Part shown: positions 17,459 to 26,108 of the stretch, piece after piece
Layout of the letters: each line of letters opens with the position of its first letter
Position numbering within the stretch: position 1 is the first letter of the stretch
Assembly: GCA_020639095.1 (NCBI GenBank)
Contig: JACKHH010000001.1
Span: forward strand, 1-64,000
Source: Phycisphaerales bacterium
Lineage (GTDB): Bacteria > Planctomycetota > Phycisphaerae > UBA1845
Reading direction: 5' to 3'
Length of the DNA: 64,000 bases
The notes under the pieces: generated by a model
The model's database searches: none
What the model saw: the letters and a program-made list of their open reading frames with translations, nothing else
What the model was told of the DNA's origin: nothing
Program-made: the position numbers and the translations under genes

Positions 17459-17519
17459 CAATCTGCGACGGGTTCCTGCGGCACGGGCAGCCACGAACGT
17501 GACGTATTCACATCTCAAA

Positions 17520-17607
17520 TTGTGGTGCGGGCATCCTGCCTGCATGGATACCTGAAGCGGCTAAGTTCCTGAATCACTTGCAGGCTGGAAGCCTGCACCA
17601 CAAGTCC
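17520..17607. repeat. Inverted pair of GTGGTGC(A/G)GGC palindromic elements
   Basis: A forward copy at 17520-17545 and a reverse copy at 17578-17607 (CAGGCTGGAAGCCTGCACCAC) face each other in the gap between the convergent EEP and methyltransferase genes. Confidence 0.8.
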
Positions 17608-17625
17608 TGCTATTGCACGTCACAC

Positions 17626-18504
17626 TCAGGATTGCGGCTTGACCCCTGACCCCACACGAGCGCGCATGGGCAAACGCAGCACGTTGCCGCTGCGATGCGC
17701 TTCGACGGCATGGCGAATCAGCCCTTCGAGTTCGCGCTGCTTATCGGCTGACAGTTTGGCGTACTGCTCGCGGAACATCGCGGAGATTTCCTGAAGCATT
17801 TCCCAATACGCGTCCGCATCGCGCGCGAACATGTAGAACACCACATCCTTGACCGCCACATCAACAAACCCGGCATCGCTCAGCGCCGCCGCCAGTTCGC
17901 CATCCCGCGCCAAGCGAAACGGGCCGGGATCGGTCGGATCGGACGGCGGAAGTTCAACAAGCTTGCGCAACTCGCGCGAAGGCAGCGCGAATCCGGGGTT
18001 CACGTCCGGCGGCGTCCAGGTGGACACCGCGATGCGCCCGCCCGGCTTGAGTGCGTCGCGCAATCTGCCAAGCCCCGCAGCCACATCGGGGAAAAAAATG
18101 ATGCTGAACCGCCCCACGGCTGCGTCGAACGAACCGGGTGCGAACTCGACTTCCTCAACCGCCCCCACCTGAAACGTCGCGTTCGTCAAACCATACGCCC
18201 GCGCACGATCGCGACAGGCTGCCACCATCGCGGGGCTGAGGTCCACGCCCTGCACGCGACCGGTCGCTCCGATGGCCGCCGCAATTGGAATGGCTGGGTC
18301 CCCGATTCCGCTACCCACGTCGAGCACGCGCATCCCCGGTGACAGGTGCAATGCATCCATGAGCGCGTGCGTCACCGGCCACATCGATCCGACGAGATGC
18401 GGCTCCCAGCGCGTCCAACCGATCGCCGCCTGCTCCCACAGTTCGCCGAATCGCTGGTGCACCCTGTCCGCATGCGCTACGGACTGCTCGTTCGCGCTGG
18501 CCAT
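17626..18504 (-). CDS. Class I SAM-dependent methyltransferase
   Basis: 292 residues. The SAM-binding motif I is VLDVGSGIGDPAIPIA near 61-76, followed by VQGVDLSPAMV (acidic ribose ligand) and the motif II/III region FDAAVGRFSIIFFPD and LKPGGRIAVSTW. It belongs to the Methyltransf_11/UbiE-like set acting on small molecules; the substrate is unknown. The single gene faces the terminator of the next lipoprotein gene. Confidence 0.88.
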   Translation of the reverse strand: MASANEQSVAHADRVHQRFGELWEQAAIGWTRWEPHLVGSMWPVTHALMDALHLSPGMRVLDVGSGIGDPAIPIAAAIGATGRVQGVDLSPAMVAACRDRARAYGLTNATFQVGAVEEVEFAPGSFDAAVGRFSIIFFPDVAAGLGRLRDALKPGGRIAVSTWTPPDVNPGFALPSRELRKLVELPPSDPTDPGPFRLARDGELAAALSDAGFVDVAVKDVVFYMFARDADAYWEMLQEISAMFREQYAKLSADKQRELEGLIRHAVEAHRSGNVLRLPMRARVGSGVKPQS

Positions 18505-18540
18505 GTCGCGTCACCCTCCGGTCAAAAGGCTTCGGGCAAA

Positions 18541-18578
18541 AGAAAACGGGCTTTCGGAATTCAACTCCCGAAAGCCCG
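18541..18578 (-). terminator. Intrinsic terminator after the small lipoprotein
   Basis: Perfect 11-bp arms CGGGCTTTCGG (18547-18557) and CCGAAAGCCCG (18568-18578) with a 10-base loop; on the minus strand the stem is followed by TTTTCTTTT. It ends transcription of the gene at 18610-18876 just before the methyltransferase start. Confidence 0.88.
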
Positions 18579-18609
18579 TGGATTGTATGCGGATAACGTC
18601 GCGAATGGT

Positions 18610-18876
18610 CTAGCGGTTGTGCCAGCGTGACAGGCGACTCGGGCGATCCGTCATCCAGACGAAGTCCCAGTCGTCGACCATCGCCCGCGCGTCCTGGTCC
18701 GCGACCTGACGCAGCGTGTGCATGCGATCAGCCGAGGACTGCACCGAGTTGGTGTCCTGCGTGAACAACTTCTGCATGCGGTAGTCCCAGTAGGCGTCGT
18801 TGGACGGCCCCAAACCGCAACCACTGCCCGCAACCATCATCGCAAGACCGGCGATCCCCAGGACAAGCTTCTTCAT
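18610..18876 (-). CDS. Small lipoprotein
   Basis: 88 residues. MKKLVLGIAGLAMMVAGSGCGLG is a lipoprotein signal with an imperfect lipobox (GSG-Cys at about 20). The mature 68 residues are polar (QKLFTQDTNSVQSSADRMHT) and predict helices; no family recognised. A good intrinsic terminator follows the stop. The ATG at 18876 is chosen because the leader begins there. Confidence 0.75.
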   Translation of the reverse strand: MKKLVLGIAGLAMMVAGSGCGLGPSNDAYWDYRMQKLFTQDTNSVQSSADRMHTLRQVADQDARAMVDDWDFVWMTDRPSRLSRWHNR

Positions 18877-18968
18877 AACTGTGATATCCTCATGCTGGAT
18901 TCGCTGCCGAGCATTTCCCGCGGGCTTGCACCGCCCGCCGCACTCGGAAGAACTCACAGGTCGCGATC

Positions 18969-19505
18969 CTACGAAGGCTCTTCGTGGCTGTCAATCGCGA
19001 TCCCCAAACGCACCGCCCCGGGCGTTTCCGCGGCTTGATGGTCCGTGATCGACCCACCAGCCTGCCGCAGGGCGTCCGTCCACTCGACGTAAACATACGG
19101 GATATCGAACCGATCGCCGATTTTCGCCAGTTCTTGTAGCGCCGATTCCGTCTGCCCGGGTTGCCAATCCTGGGCATCGCGATCACAGAAGTACACGCGA
19201 CAGCCCACGGGCCGCCCTGCGCGTGCCGTGCACTGCCCCGCCTGCTGATACGGGCAGAACGAGCGATCCGGTGGCGCCAGCAGCGGATCGGGCGTCTTCG
19301 CGAGAAAGTAGGCAAGCTCGACAGCCGTCACGAACAGGTTGTGGCCATACGAGGCGAACCGGCAGCACGCACCGCGATTCGTACACACCGGCTCGCGGTC
19401 CGCGATCGCGCGATCGAGTTCGGCGTAGTACGCGTCCATCGCGCGGACGAACTCCGGATCGCGTCGCACGCGTTCGATCGCCTGGATGGGCAGCGGAATG
19501 TTCAT
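18969..19505 (-). CDS. YkgJ-type cysteine-cluster protein 1
   Basis: 178 residues. VCTNRGACCRFASYGHNLFV, then a second group (FCPYQQAGQC and GCRVYFCDRD), match the YkgJ/CxxxCxxC family proposed to bind zinc or an iron-sulfur cluster. No enzymatic activity is established. ATG 19505 begins the conserved part. Its upstream neighbour, 29 bases away, has the same fold, so the pair is probably co-transcribed. Confidence 0.82.
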   Translation of the reverse strand: MNIPLPIQAIERVRRDPEFVRAMDAYYAELDRAIADREPVCTNRGACCRFASYGHNLFVTAVELAYFLAKTPDPLLAPPDRSFCPYQQAGQCTARAGRPVGCRVYFCDRDAQDWQPGQTESALQELAKIGDRFDIPYVYVEWTDALRQAGGSITDHQAAETPGAVRLGIAIDSHEEPS

Positions 19506-19534
19506 GGTGTGCACAGCTTTCGTAGCGGGTGCGG

Positions 19535-19972
19535 CTACTTCGGCGGATGCGTCAACCGTTGCGTTTCGATCTGCACGAAGGTGTGCAGCTTCCCGCGGTT
19601 GATGCCCGGGCAACCGTCTGCCGCGTTGTTCCAATGCTCCGGCGACTTGAGGTTGTAATCCCAGAACGGCCAGGTCCGACACTGCGTCGGTTTCACCTTG
19701 TGGATGCGGCAGGTCGTGCAGCCATTGCCATCACGCTCGAGGAAGATGCAGTCCCCACCCGGGCGCTCCTTGAGGCTGACGCGCAGACCGACGCGGCGAA
19801 TGTAGCGTTTGCCGAGCTTGCCATCCTTCATCCCGAGGAACTCGGCGATCGCGGTCTGCTCCGCCTTCGTGACCCACACGTAGCCCGGGGCGCCGCTACA
19901 GCAGTTCCCGCTCTGCTGGCACTCGAACGCGAGACCGGCTGCATACCACTTGTCTTGGGTTTTCCCTGCCAT
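19535..19972 (-). CDS. YkgJ-type cysteine-cluster protein 2
   Basis: 145 residues. FECQQSGNCCSGAPGYVWVT at about 16-35 and the later CIFLERDGNGCTTCRIHKVK segment plus TQCRTWPFWD carry the YkgJ cysteines. This form is the common planctomycete/delta-proteobacterial one. ATG 19972 is used; the upstream open frame is not conserved-looking. It is the first gene of the pair. Confidence 0.87.
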   Translation of the reverse strand: MAGKTQDKWYAAGLAFECQQSGNCCSGAPGYVWVTKAEQTAIAEFLGMKDGKLGKRYIRRVGLRVSLKERPGGDCIFLERDGNGCTTCRIHKVKPTQCRTWPFWDYNLKSPEHWNNAADGCPGINRGKLHTFVQIETQRLTHPPK

Positions 19973-20104
19973 GCTCAGCGACGCTTCCCCGCAATCGTTC
20001 GTTCGACGAAACCTACTCCGGTTTGCCCATTGTGACGCACAAACGGCAGACATGCAACGCAAGCGAAATCAGCGATATGTGATGCGCTTTCAGGTAAATA
20101 GGTC

Positions 20105-20135
20105 GGGTGGCACGGTCTCGCGAAGCGAGGCCGTG
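20105..20135. repeat. GGTGGCACGG-CCGTG palindromic element
   Basis: GGTCTCGCGAAGCGAGGCC core with GGGTGGCAC ahead. An opposite-facing copy lies at 36436-36468. It lies between the YkgJ pair and cinA. Confidence 0.75.
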
Positions 20136-20173
20136 GGAATACCTAGTGCACTACTTTACCGGCTGGACGAGCA

Positions 20174-21427
20174 TTATTCCGCGGACAAGCCCAACAACGA
20201 GCGACGCAGCATATTCAGCGCCATCTTGGCGGATCGGTCGCGAATCGCGTCGCGGCTGAAGCGGTCACTCAGGCGGTATTCGCGAACGCTGACACCGTCG
20301 GAGCCCGCAAGCCCGATGTACACCAGCCCGACTGGCTTGTCGTCTGATCCCCCGCTCGGACCGGCGATTCCCGTCGTGCTCATCGCGTGGTCGCAGGCAA
20401 ACCGCTCGCGGCAATTGGCGGCCATGGCACGCGCCACCTGTTCGCTGACCGCACCGTGGGCTGCGATCATCTCAGCCGGTACACCTAACAGTGCTGTCTT
20501 CTGCGCGTTGCTGTAGGTCACCACCCCGCCGACGTAATACGCGCTGCTGCCCGAAACGTCCGTGAGGAGTTTCGCAATCAACCCGCCGGTACACGACTCT
20601 GCCGTCGCAACCGTCTGCCCGCGCTCCGCGAGCAGCATCCCCACGACTGACGCGAGCGTGTCATCATCCGCGCCGTACACCAGCGTACCAAGACGCTTCC
20701 GCACTTCCGCGACATCCGCATTCGCAAGCGTGTCAGCCGCGGGCTGCGATTCCGCGTGCGCGACGATTCGCACGCTGATGATGCCTTCGCTCGCCGTGGT
20801 GCCAACGGCTGGGTTGCGCCCGGGCGGCATCAGATCGGCGATCTGCTCCGCAACGTTCGACTCACCCGCACCGTAAGTCCGCAACACGCGCAGCGCGATG
20901 CCCTGCCCGCTACCCCGCTCCACCACGAACGGCACGATGTAGCGTTCGAACATCGCGTGCATCTCACGCGGGACGCCGGGGAATGCGAAGAGCGTCGCGC
21001 GATGCAACTCGGCTCGGATGCCCGGTGCGGTCCCCCACTCGTTGGGCAGCGGCGTGGCGCCGCGCGGGCACTCCGCCTGTACGCGGTTGCTCGCGACCAT
21101 CGGTCTGTTGATGCCGCGGAAGAACGCTTCGATCTGCGCCAAGCTATCCGCGTCGGTCACCAACTCGACGCCCATCGCGTCCGCGAGCGCCGCCCGGGTG
21201 AGGTCGTCCTGCGTCGGACCGAGTCCACCGGTTACGACAATCAAGTCGGCACGACCAGCCGACTCGCGAAACGCCGACGCGATGGCATCGCGGTCATCCG
21301 CAAGGGTGGTGTGCCGGCGAACCGGAACCCCCAATGCACCCAACCGATCGGACAGCCAAGCACTGTTGGTGTCGACCGACGCGCCGGTGAGCAGTTCGGT
21401 ACCCAGACTGATGACTTCCGCTTGCAT
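20174..21427 (-). CDS. cinA: CinA: nicotinamide-nucleotide amidase / competence-damage protein
   Basis: 417 residues, two domains. The N-terminal MoCF-like domain (about 1-170) starts AEVISLGTELLTGASVDTN and holds VVTGGLGPTQDDLTR; family members hydrolyse ADP-ribose. The C-terminal PncC domain (about 255-410) carries TVATAESCTGGLIAKLL and STTGIAGPSGG, with the catalytic Ser/Lys/Tyr-type pocket that deamidates NMN for NAD recycling. The ATG at 21427 gives the canonical N-terminus. Confidence 0.95.
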   Translation of the reverse strand: MQAEVISLGTELLTGASVDTNSAWLSDRLGALGVPVRRHTTLADDRDAIASAFRESAGRADLIVVTGGLGPTQDDLTRAALADAMGVELVTDADSLAQIEAFFRGINRPMVASNRVQAECPRGATPLPNEWGTAPGIRAELHRATLFAFPGVPREMHAMFERYIVPFVVERGSGQGIALRVLRTYGAGESNVAEQIADLMPPGRNPAVGTTASEGIISVRIVAHAESQPAADTLANADVAEVRKRLGTLVYGADDDTLASVVGMLLAERGQTVATAESCTGGLIAKLLTDVSGSSAYYVGGVVTYSNAQKTALLGVPAEMIAAHGAVSEQVARAMAANCRERFACDHAMSTTGIAGPSGGSDDKPVGLVYIGLAGSDGVSVREYRLSDRFSRDAIRDRSAKMALNMLRRSLLGLSAE

Positions 21428-21484
21428 GTGGGGGTGCTTTCCTTCCTCGGGAGCTGGTTGTTCGTGGCTGCCCGTCACCCTTTG

Positions 21485-21547
21485 CCCGCTCCCTTACAGT
21501 CGCGGCTCGGATTTGCCCGCTTTCTTACGGGCGCGGCTCTGTTTTAC
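21485..21547. repeat. Tandem pair of GCTCCCTTACGGTCGCGGCTC elements
   Basis: Copies CGCTCCCTTACAGTCGCGGC (about 21488) and CGCTTTCTTACGGGCGCGGC (about 21518), each followed by a short T-rich stretch, lie between cinA and the ATP-grasp gene. Confidence 0.75.
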
Positions 21548-21660
21548 CGCGCCTTTGGCGCTGTCCCTGTAGTGGTGGAGCGAAACAACCGATGGCGTTA
21601 TAGTGCTGCGGCTGCACGGGGGCAACGGTTGGCTTTTCGCCCGCACTCGCTGGATAACGC

Positions 21661-22737
21661 ATGAGCAAGGCAAGCAAGCGAACCACGCGCGGAGCGCGAA
21701 GCACGACCAAACGGCAGCGCCTGCGCATACTCTTCACCTGCGTAGGCCGGCGCGTCGAACTGATCAACGCCTTTCGCCGAGCCGCCCGCGTCCTGCGCAT
21801 CGATCTCGAAATTCACGGTGCGGACATCAACCACACCGCGCCCGCGATCCACGTCGTTGACGTGCCGCATATCGTTCCGCGTATCAACGAACGCAAGCAC
21901 ATTCCCGCGCTGCTCGAACTCGTCGAACGCGAGAAGATCAACGCGGTCATCCCGCTGATCGACTCTGATCTTGAATCGCTCAGCAAATCCGTCAAACGCT
22001 TCGAAAAGCTCGGCGCGACCGTCGTCATCTCCGATGCCGACGTCATTCGCACGTGTGCCGACAAGCTGCTCACCTTCCAGAAGCTGAACGCTGCCGGGAT
22101 CGACACGCCGCTCACCATGCCGATCGCCGACGCACTCAAAGCCAAGGACCACAGCTTCCCCTACTTCTTCAAGCCGCGTCACGGCAGTGCCGGCCAGGGC
22201 CTCTTCCGCGTGAACACGCTCGCGGAGCTGCGCGTCTTCGCCAACCGCGAACCGGACGCCGTCGTGCAGGAATACGTCGAGGGCGTCGAGCACACGTTGG
22301 ACGTTTACACCGGGCTCGACGGGGTGGTGCGGTGTGTGGTGCCGCGTCGCCGGCTTGAGGTGCGTACCGGTGAGGTGAGCAAGGGTTTGGTGGTGAAGGA
22401 CCCGGTGGTAATGGCCGTTGGGCGACGCGTCGCGGAAGTGTTGGGCGCGTGCCGCGGGGTCATCACAGTGCAGTGCATGGTCGTGCGCCGCGGACGCATC
22501 TGCGTGATCGAGGTGAACCCGCGATTCGGCGGTGGCGCGCCGCTGTCCATCGCTGCCGGTGCCGATTTCCCCAAGTGGCTGATGGCGGAGTTGCTCGGCA
22601 AGACGCTGCGCGTGAACTACGAAGACTATCGCGACAACCTCGCAATGCTGCGCTATGACGAATCGGTCTTCGTCGACGGCAATGTGGCTGCCGGCGCGGG
22701 TGAAGTCGTCTCCGCCAACACGCAGAGAAAAACGTGA
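21661..22737 (+). CDS. ATP-grasp ligase (CarB/PylC-like)
   Basis: 358 residues. A Rossmann-like N-terminus (ILFTCVGRRVELINAFRRA) precedes the ATP-grasp fold: FPYFFKPRHGSAGQGLFRV (phosphate loop), VVQEYVEGVEHTLDVY and CVIEVNPRFGGGAPLS with the Mg-binding Glu/Asn. This is the PylC/carbamoyl-phosphate-synthase-like branch that joins a carboxylate to an amine or thiol. The N-terminus is very basic. A HAD phosphatase gene follows on the same strand after 86 bases, so the two may act in one pathway. Confidence 0.87.
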   Translation: MSKASKRTTRGARSTTKRQRLRILFTCVGRRVELINAFRRAARVLRIDLEIHGADINHTAPAIHVVDVPHIVPRINERKHIPALLELVEREKINAVIPLIDSDLESLSKSVKRFEKLGATVVISDADVIRTCADKLLTFQKLNAAGIDTPLTMPIADALKAKDHSFPYFFKPRHGSAGQGLFRVNTLAELRVFANREPDAVVQEYVEGVEHTLDVYTGLDGVVRCVVPRRRLEVRTGEVSKGLVVKDPVVMAVGRRVAEVLGACRGVITVQCMVVRRGRICVIEVNPRFGGGAPLSIAAGADFPKWLMAELLGKTLRVNYEDYRDNLAMLRYDESVFVDGNVAAGAGEVVSANTQRKT

Positions 22738-22823
22738 CGCGGCGTTGCCGCGAATGCTAAATGACGAATGATGAATGACGAAAGTGGGTGCCTGCTGCCT
22801 GCTACGTCATCGGTTGACCTGCC

Positions 22824-23513
22824 GTGACATCCATTCAGGCGATCATCTTTGACGTTGACGACACGCTCTACCCTGAGCGCGACTACGTGTTCAGCGGGTA
22901 CCGGGCTGTGGGCGCTGCATTTGCTGACCGGCTTGACGTGAATGCCGATGAACTGGCTGCGCGCATGCGGGCGTTGTTTGACACGCCGGATCGCAGGCGG
23001 GTGTTCAACGCTATCGTGGCGGACGCCGGTGTTGCACCGGCTGATGCTGATGCGCTCGTCCAGGAGATGGTCGCGACCTATCGCGGGCACACGCCGGAGA
23101 TTGCGCTCGATCCCGAAGCGCGCGAACTGCTGCTCGACCTGCATGATCGCGTGGCGCTTGGCGCGATATCCGACGGGTATCTCGATGTCCAGCAGCGCAA
23201 GGTCGATGCGCTGGAACTGGCGGAATTGCTCGACGAAATCGTGCTCACGGACACATGGGGGCGCGAGTTCTGGAAACCGCACGCGCGTGCATTCGAAGAG
23301 ATCGCCGCACGTCTCTGCGTCGCGCACGATCGTTGCGTCTACGTCGGCGACAACCTTGCCAAAGATTTTGTAGCGCCCAATCAACTGGGTTGGCAGACGG
23401 TCCTGCTCAATCGCCCCGATCGCGTCCACGGCGCGAACGAAGCGCCAGATAACGGCGCCCCCCAACACACCATCACATTACTCGCGCAGTTGACGAAGTT
23501 GTTCGCGTTGTAG
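22824..23513 (+). CDS. HAD-superfamily hydrolase
   Basis: 229 residues with all HAD motifs: FDVDDTLYPERDY (nucleophile and acid Asp), GAISDGYLDVQ (motif II), the Lys of WKPHARAFEEI (motif III) and YVGDNLAKDF (motif IV). Helical cap between motifs I and II, so subclass I, as in nucleotidases and small phosphatases. The start is GTG 22824; no other start fits before motif I. It lies behind the ATP-grasp gene and before a repeat island. Confidence 0.87.
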   Translation: MTSIQAIIFDVDDTLYPERDYVFSGYRAVGAAFADRLDVNADELAARMRALFDTPDRRRVFNAIVADAGVAPADADALVQEMVATYRGHTPEIALDPEARELLLDLHDRVALGAISDGYLDVQQRKVDALELAELLDEIVLTDTWGREFWKPHARAFEEIAARLCVAHDRCVYVGDNLAKDFVAPNQLGWQTVLLNRPDRVHGANEAPDNGAPQHTITLLAQLTKLFAL

Positions 23514-23546
23514 CGCTGGCGAAGACTTCGGAGTGATAGACCAAAC

Positions 23547-23642
23547 GGGTGGCACGGACAAGCTCTGCTTGTCCGTGGGGAATTCAGAAAGGGCTTCTTG
23601 GTTGATTCACCACTGACAAGCAAAGCTTGTCAGTGCCACCCA
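23547..23642. repeat. Compound double-palindrome repeat, copy 2
   Basis: Almost base-for-base equal to the unit at 5928-6024, including the linker GAATTCAGAAAGGGCTTCTT. Loop bases of the first hairpin differ (CTCTG against CTTGG) while the paired arms are kept. Confidence 0.85.
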
Positions 23643-23684
23643 GGTAGACCTCTCGTCAGAATGGAAGGTACGTCGTTGCCGCAT

Positions 23685-23786
23685 GGTGGGCAGTGCCCAC
23701 CCTACTCGTCCTTCATCATCCATGATTCGTCATTCGTCATTCGTCATTCATCATTCATCATTCAACATTCGCGGCGAAGCCGCGCG
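23685..23786. repeat. GGTGGGCAGTGCCCACC element and ATTCGTCATTC tandem tract
   Basis: The palindrome is at 23685-23705. After it, from about 23711 to 23770, short units of the form CATTCGTCATT/ATTCATCATT repeat irregularly. A similar tract (CATTCATCATTCGTCATT) is at 55780-55797 and its reverse complement at 22755-22785 (ATGACGAATGATGAATGACG). Confidence 0.7.
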
Positions 23787-24755
23787 TCATTCCCCGTTGA
23801 CTTTGCCGTCCTGCTGATGGGGATGATCGGCGGGGTGCGCGGTATCGTGCTCGCGCGGTTCGATGTGCGTGACGATGTGCATGCGACGTTTGGGAAACAG
23901 TTCACGCACGCGCTGCTCGACACTGGTCACCCGGCGATGCGCGTCGTGGAGCGGCATTTTGCCGGGCACCAGCATGTGCGACTCGACGATGATCTCGTCA
24001 TTGAGCTGCCGGCAGCGCAATTCGTGGTAATCCGAAATGACTTCGCTTTTGACCGCATCGATGACGGCGGCTTCGATCTTCTCGTAGACCTCCGGATCGA
24101 CCTTGTCCATCAGACCGGAATACGCCTGCTGCAACAGCGTTATTCCCGTGTACATGATGTATGCGCCGATCAGCAACGCCGCGACCGGGTCAAGCCAATA
24201 TACGCCCGTCATCCGCACGAGCCCCAGCCCAATAATGGCAGCTGCGGTCGTCCAGAAATCGCTGAGCACGTGCTTGCCGTTCGCCACCAGCACCAGCGCG
24301 TTGTACTTTTTCCCGATCGACACCAACGACAGGCCCAAGACCAGGTTGAACGCAGCCAGCGCGCCCGCGATGATGAGCCCGACCTCCATATGCGTGAGCT
24401 TGGGACGATGCAGGAAGTTGTCGATGCCGCCCGCGAACACGGCGATCGACGCAGCCAGAACGAGCGCGCCTTCGAAGCCCGTCGAAAGGTAGACAATCCG
24501 CCCGTGGCCGTAGGGATGTCCCGCATCGGCGGGTCGCGACGCGTACCACAGACTGAATGTCGCGAACCCAGTCGCAACGCCATGCACCACCGACTCTGCC
24601 GCGTCGGCAAACATGGCTGCACTGTGCGTCAGGAAGTACGCCGTCAGCTTGCCGCCGAGCATCAGCACCGACGCGAACAGGCTCACGCGCATCGCAAGCG
24701 TACGCGGATCGCGGATCTTGCTGTTGGCGTCCGGCACGTCGTGTCCCAGTTCCAT
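23787..24755 (-). CDS. Cation diffusion facilitator (CDF) metal transporter
   Basis: 322 residues with six predicted helices and a cytoplasmic C-terminal domain (from about 215) of ferredoxin-like fold that ends in a His/Asp/Gln-rich tail (HDTAHPADHPHQQD). TM2 carries FADAAESVVH, followed by DAGHPYGHGRI; TM5 carries NGKHVLSDFWTT with the HxxxD metal pair. CDF dimers export zinc, iron, manganese or cobalt by proton exchange. A TATAAT on the minus strand lies only 12 bases before the ATG and no ribosome site is visible, which suggests a leaderless message. Confidence 0.9.
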   Translation of the reverse strand: MELGHDVPDANSKIRDPRTLAMRVSLFASVLMLGGKLTAYFLTHSAAMFADAAESVVHGVATGFATFSLWYASRPADAGHPYGHGRIVYLSTGFEGALVLAASIAVFAGGIDNFLHRPKLTHMEVGLIIAGALAAFNLVLGLSLVSIGKKYNALVLVANGKHVLSDFWTTAAAIIGLGLVRMTGVYWLDPVAALLIGAYIMYTGITLLQQAYSGLMDKVDPEVYEKIEAAVIDAVKSEVISDYHELRCRQLNDEIIVESHMLVPGKMPLHDAHRRVTSVEQRVRELFPKRRMHIVTHIEPREHDTAHPADHPHQQDGKVNGE

Positions 24756-24767
24756 GTGCACGGTTCG

Positions 24768-24773
24768 ATTATA
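24768..24773 (-). promoter_or_regulatory. Candidate -10 element placing CDF mRNA start at the ATG
   Basis: Minus-strand TATAAT, 12 bases upstream of the CDF ATG. A start seven bases further would leave about five untranslated bases. No good -35 found. Confidence 0.3.
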
Positions 24774-24973
24774 GCCCTTTTGCAGATGAACGCTCGCCCG
24801 GATTATCGGCACAACGGCACATCGCGTTGCCGACACCGGTCCGGCGTTTGTTTTCGATGTATCCGTATTGCATGGTTAGACACGGAGACTTCCGAGCCCA
24901 TTGCAGGAACGCGCATGAATGATGCGCAAGAATGACTCGGCTTTCCGGGGCGACCCGGCCGGAGAGTTGACTC

Positions 24974-25453
24974 ATGCGTATGCCCAAACAAACAGTAGCG
25001 ACAAATGAAGTATCGCGCGGCGATACCCTTCCCGAGCGCGTACTCGGGCCGGATGCGCTGCGCCGCGTGGAATCGAGCTGCCCGGGTGATACGTTCATGG
25101 CGCCGGCGTCCGCGGGCGAGCCATCTGCCGTCATCGAACGCTGGGTCGCGGAAGCGGAACTCACGGGCGAGACGGACAACTATCTCGGCAAGCGGCAGTA
25201 TCCGCGTTTCTCATGGAACGTGATCGTGCTGCTGCGGATCAAGTCCGGGGACCTTGCCGGGAAAATCATTCGGGCGCGGACGAAGAACGTCTCGCTCGGT
25301 GGGCTGGGCGTGCAGCTTCGCTCGCAGTTGGCTGCCGGTACGGAAGTCGACGTCTCGGTCGAAGGCCGGCCGTTCTGCGTACGTGCGGAAGTCGTCCATT
25401 GCACGAAGGCGATGGCGGGGAATCTTGTCGGGCTGCTGTTTCTGCGGAGCTGA
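24974..25453 (+). CDS. PilZ-domain protein
   Basis: 159 residues. After about 70 residues without recognisable fold comes a PilZ domain: KRQYPRFSWNVIVLLRI carries an RxxxR-like c-di-GMP motif in weakened form and NVSLGGLGVQLRSQL the D/NxSxxG motif. PilZ domains bind cyclic di-GMP and change motility, adhesion or polysaccharide export. No operon partner. Confidence 0.8.
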   Translation: MRMPKQTVATNEVSRGDTLPERVLGPDALRRVESSCPGDTFMAPASAGEPSAVIERWVAEAELTGETDNYLGKRQYPRFSWNVIVLLRIKSGDLAGKIIRARTKNVSLGGLGVQLRSQLAAGTEVDVSVEGRPFCVRAEVVHCTKAMAGNLVGLLFLRS

Positions 25454-25739
25454 CGAAAGAGGGCACATCATCCACCGGCGGCTCGCCGTTACGGACGCGG
25501 GCCATGTCACGTCGGGAGAGAGCGCCGACACACGCCGGGAAACCTTCCCGGTTGTCTGCTCGCGACGGTCGGGCGCCGGCACCACGGCGCCCCGCGGTGA
25601 TCATCCGTCGGTGATACTCGGCTGCGACGTCTGGGCATGGCCGCCCGGCGTCGCAGCCACTTTTTTGTGCTTATCGCCGCAGCGCGTACAATCCCCCCGA
25701 AGTCGAACTTGAACCCACACCCGCCCCGGAGGCTGCACC

Positions 25740-26081
25740 ATGAAGCATCGCCACGCGTTCGCGACCATCGCCGTCAGCATCTTCGCACTCGCCCTTGGTA
25801 TCACGGGCTGCAAGAAGGAAGAACCCGCGGAGGCCAAAGCCCCGACACCCGAGGAGACCGCAAAGATCACCGCCAACCTCGCCCTCGCGGATCTTCACGA
25901 CGGTACGACGGACAGGGTCGTCAGCGAATGCTTGATGTGCGGACTGCGGATGAAAGGCAGTGCCGAACACACGTCGAAGTACCAAGGCGTGGAGCTGCAC
26001 ATGTGCTCCGCCGGTTGCAAGAAGCACTTCGACGCTGACCCCGCCACCGCCATCCTGGCGCTGGACACGAGTTCGGAGTAA
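25740..26081 (+). CDS. Lipoprotein with YHS/TRASH-like metal-binding motif
   Basis: 113 residues. A signal peptide ends in the lipobox ALGITGC (Cys about 24), followed by a K/E/P linker. The C-terminal half contains SECLMCGLRMKG and HMCSAGCKKHFDADP, the paired-cysteine pattern of YHS/TRASH heavy-metal domains that bind copper or similar ions. It probably handles a metal in the periplasm. A TACAAT box is at 25687-25692, about 50 bases upstream. miaE follows 27 bases after the stop. Confidence 0.8.
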   Translation: MKHRHAFATIAVSIFALALGITGCKKEEPAEAKAPTPEETAKITANLALADLHDGTTDRVVSECLMCGLRMKGSAEHTSKYQGVELHMCSAGCKKHFDADPATAILALDTSSE

Positions 26082-26108
26082 CCGGCGCCCGACCGCATCG
26101 ACCCGACC

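Noticed and set aside
18541..18578. Possible operator for the methyltransferase gene
   Set aside because: The T tract on the minus strand shows it is the terminator of the upstream lipoprotein gene.
23787..24755. CDF TM2 motif as a defect
   Set aside because: DxxES-x2-H differs from the HxxxD form, but I recall bacterial CDFs with DxxES-x2-N, so it is likely a normal variant.
23598..24935. 445-codon plus-strand frame
   Set aside because: Starts in palindromic repeats (GGQCPPY peptide) and is antisense to the CDF transporter.
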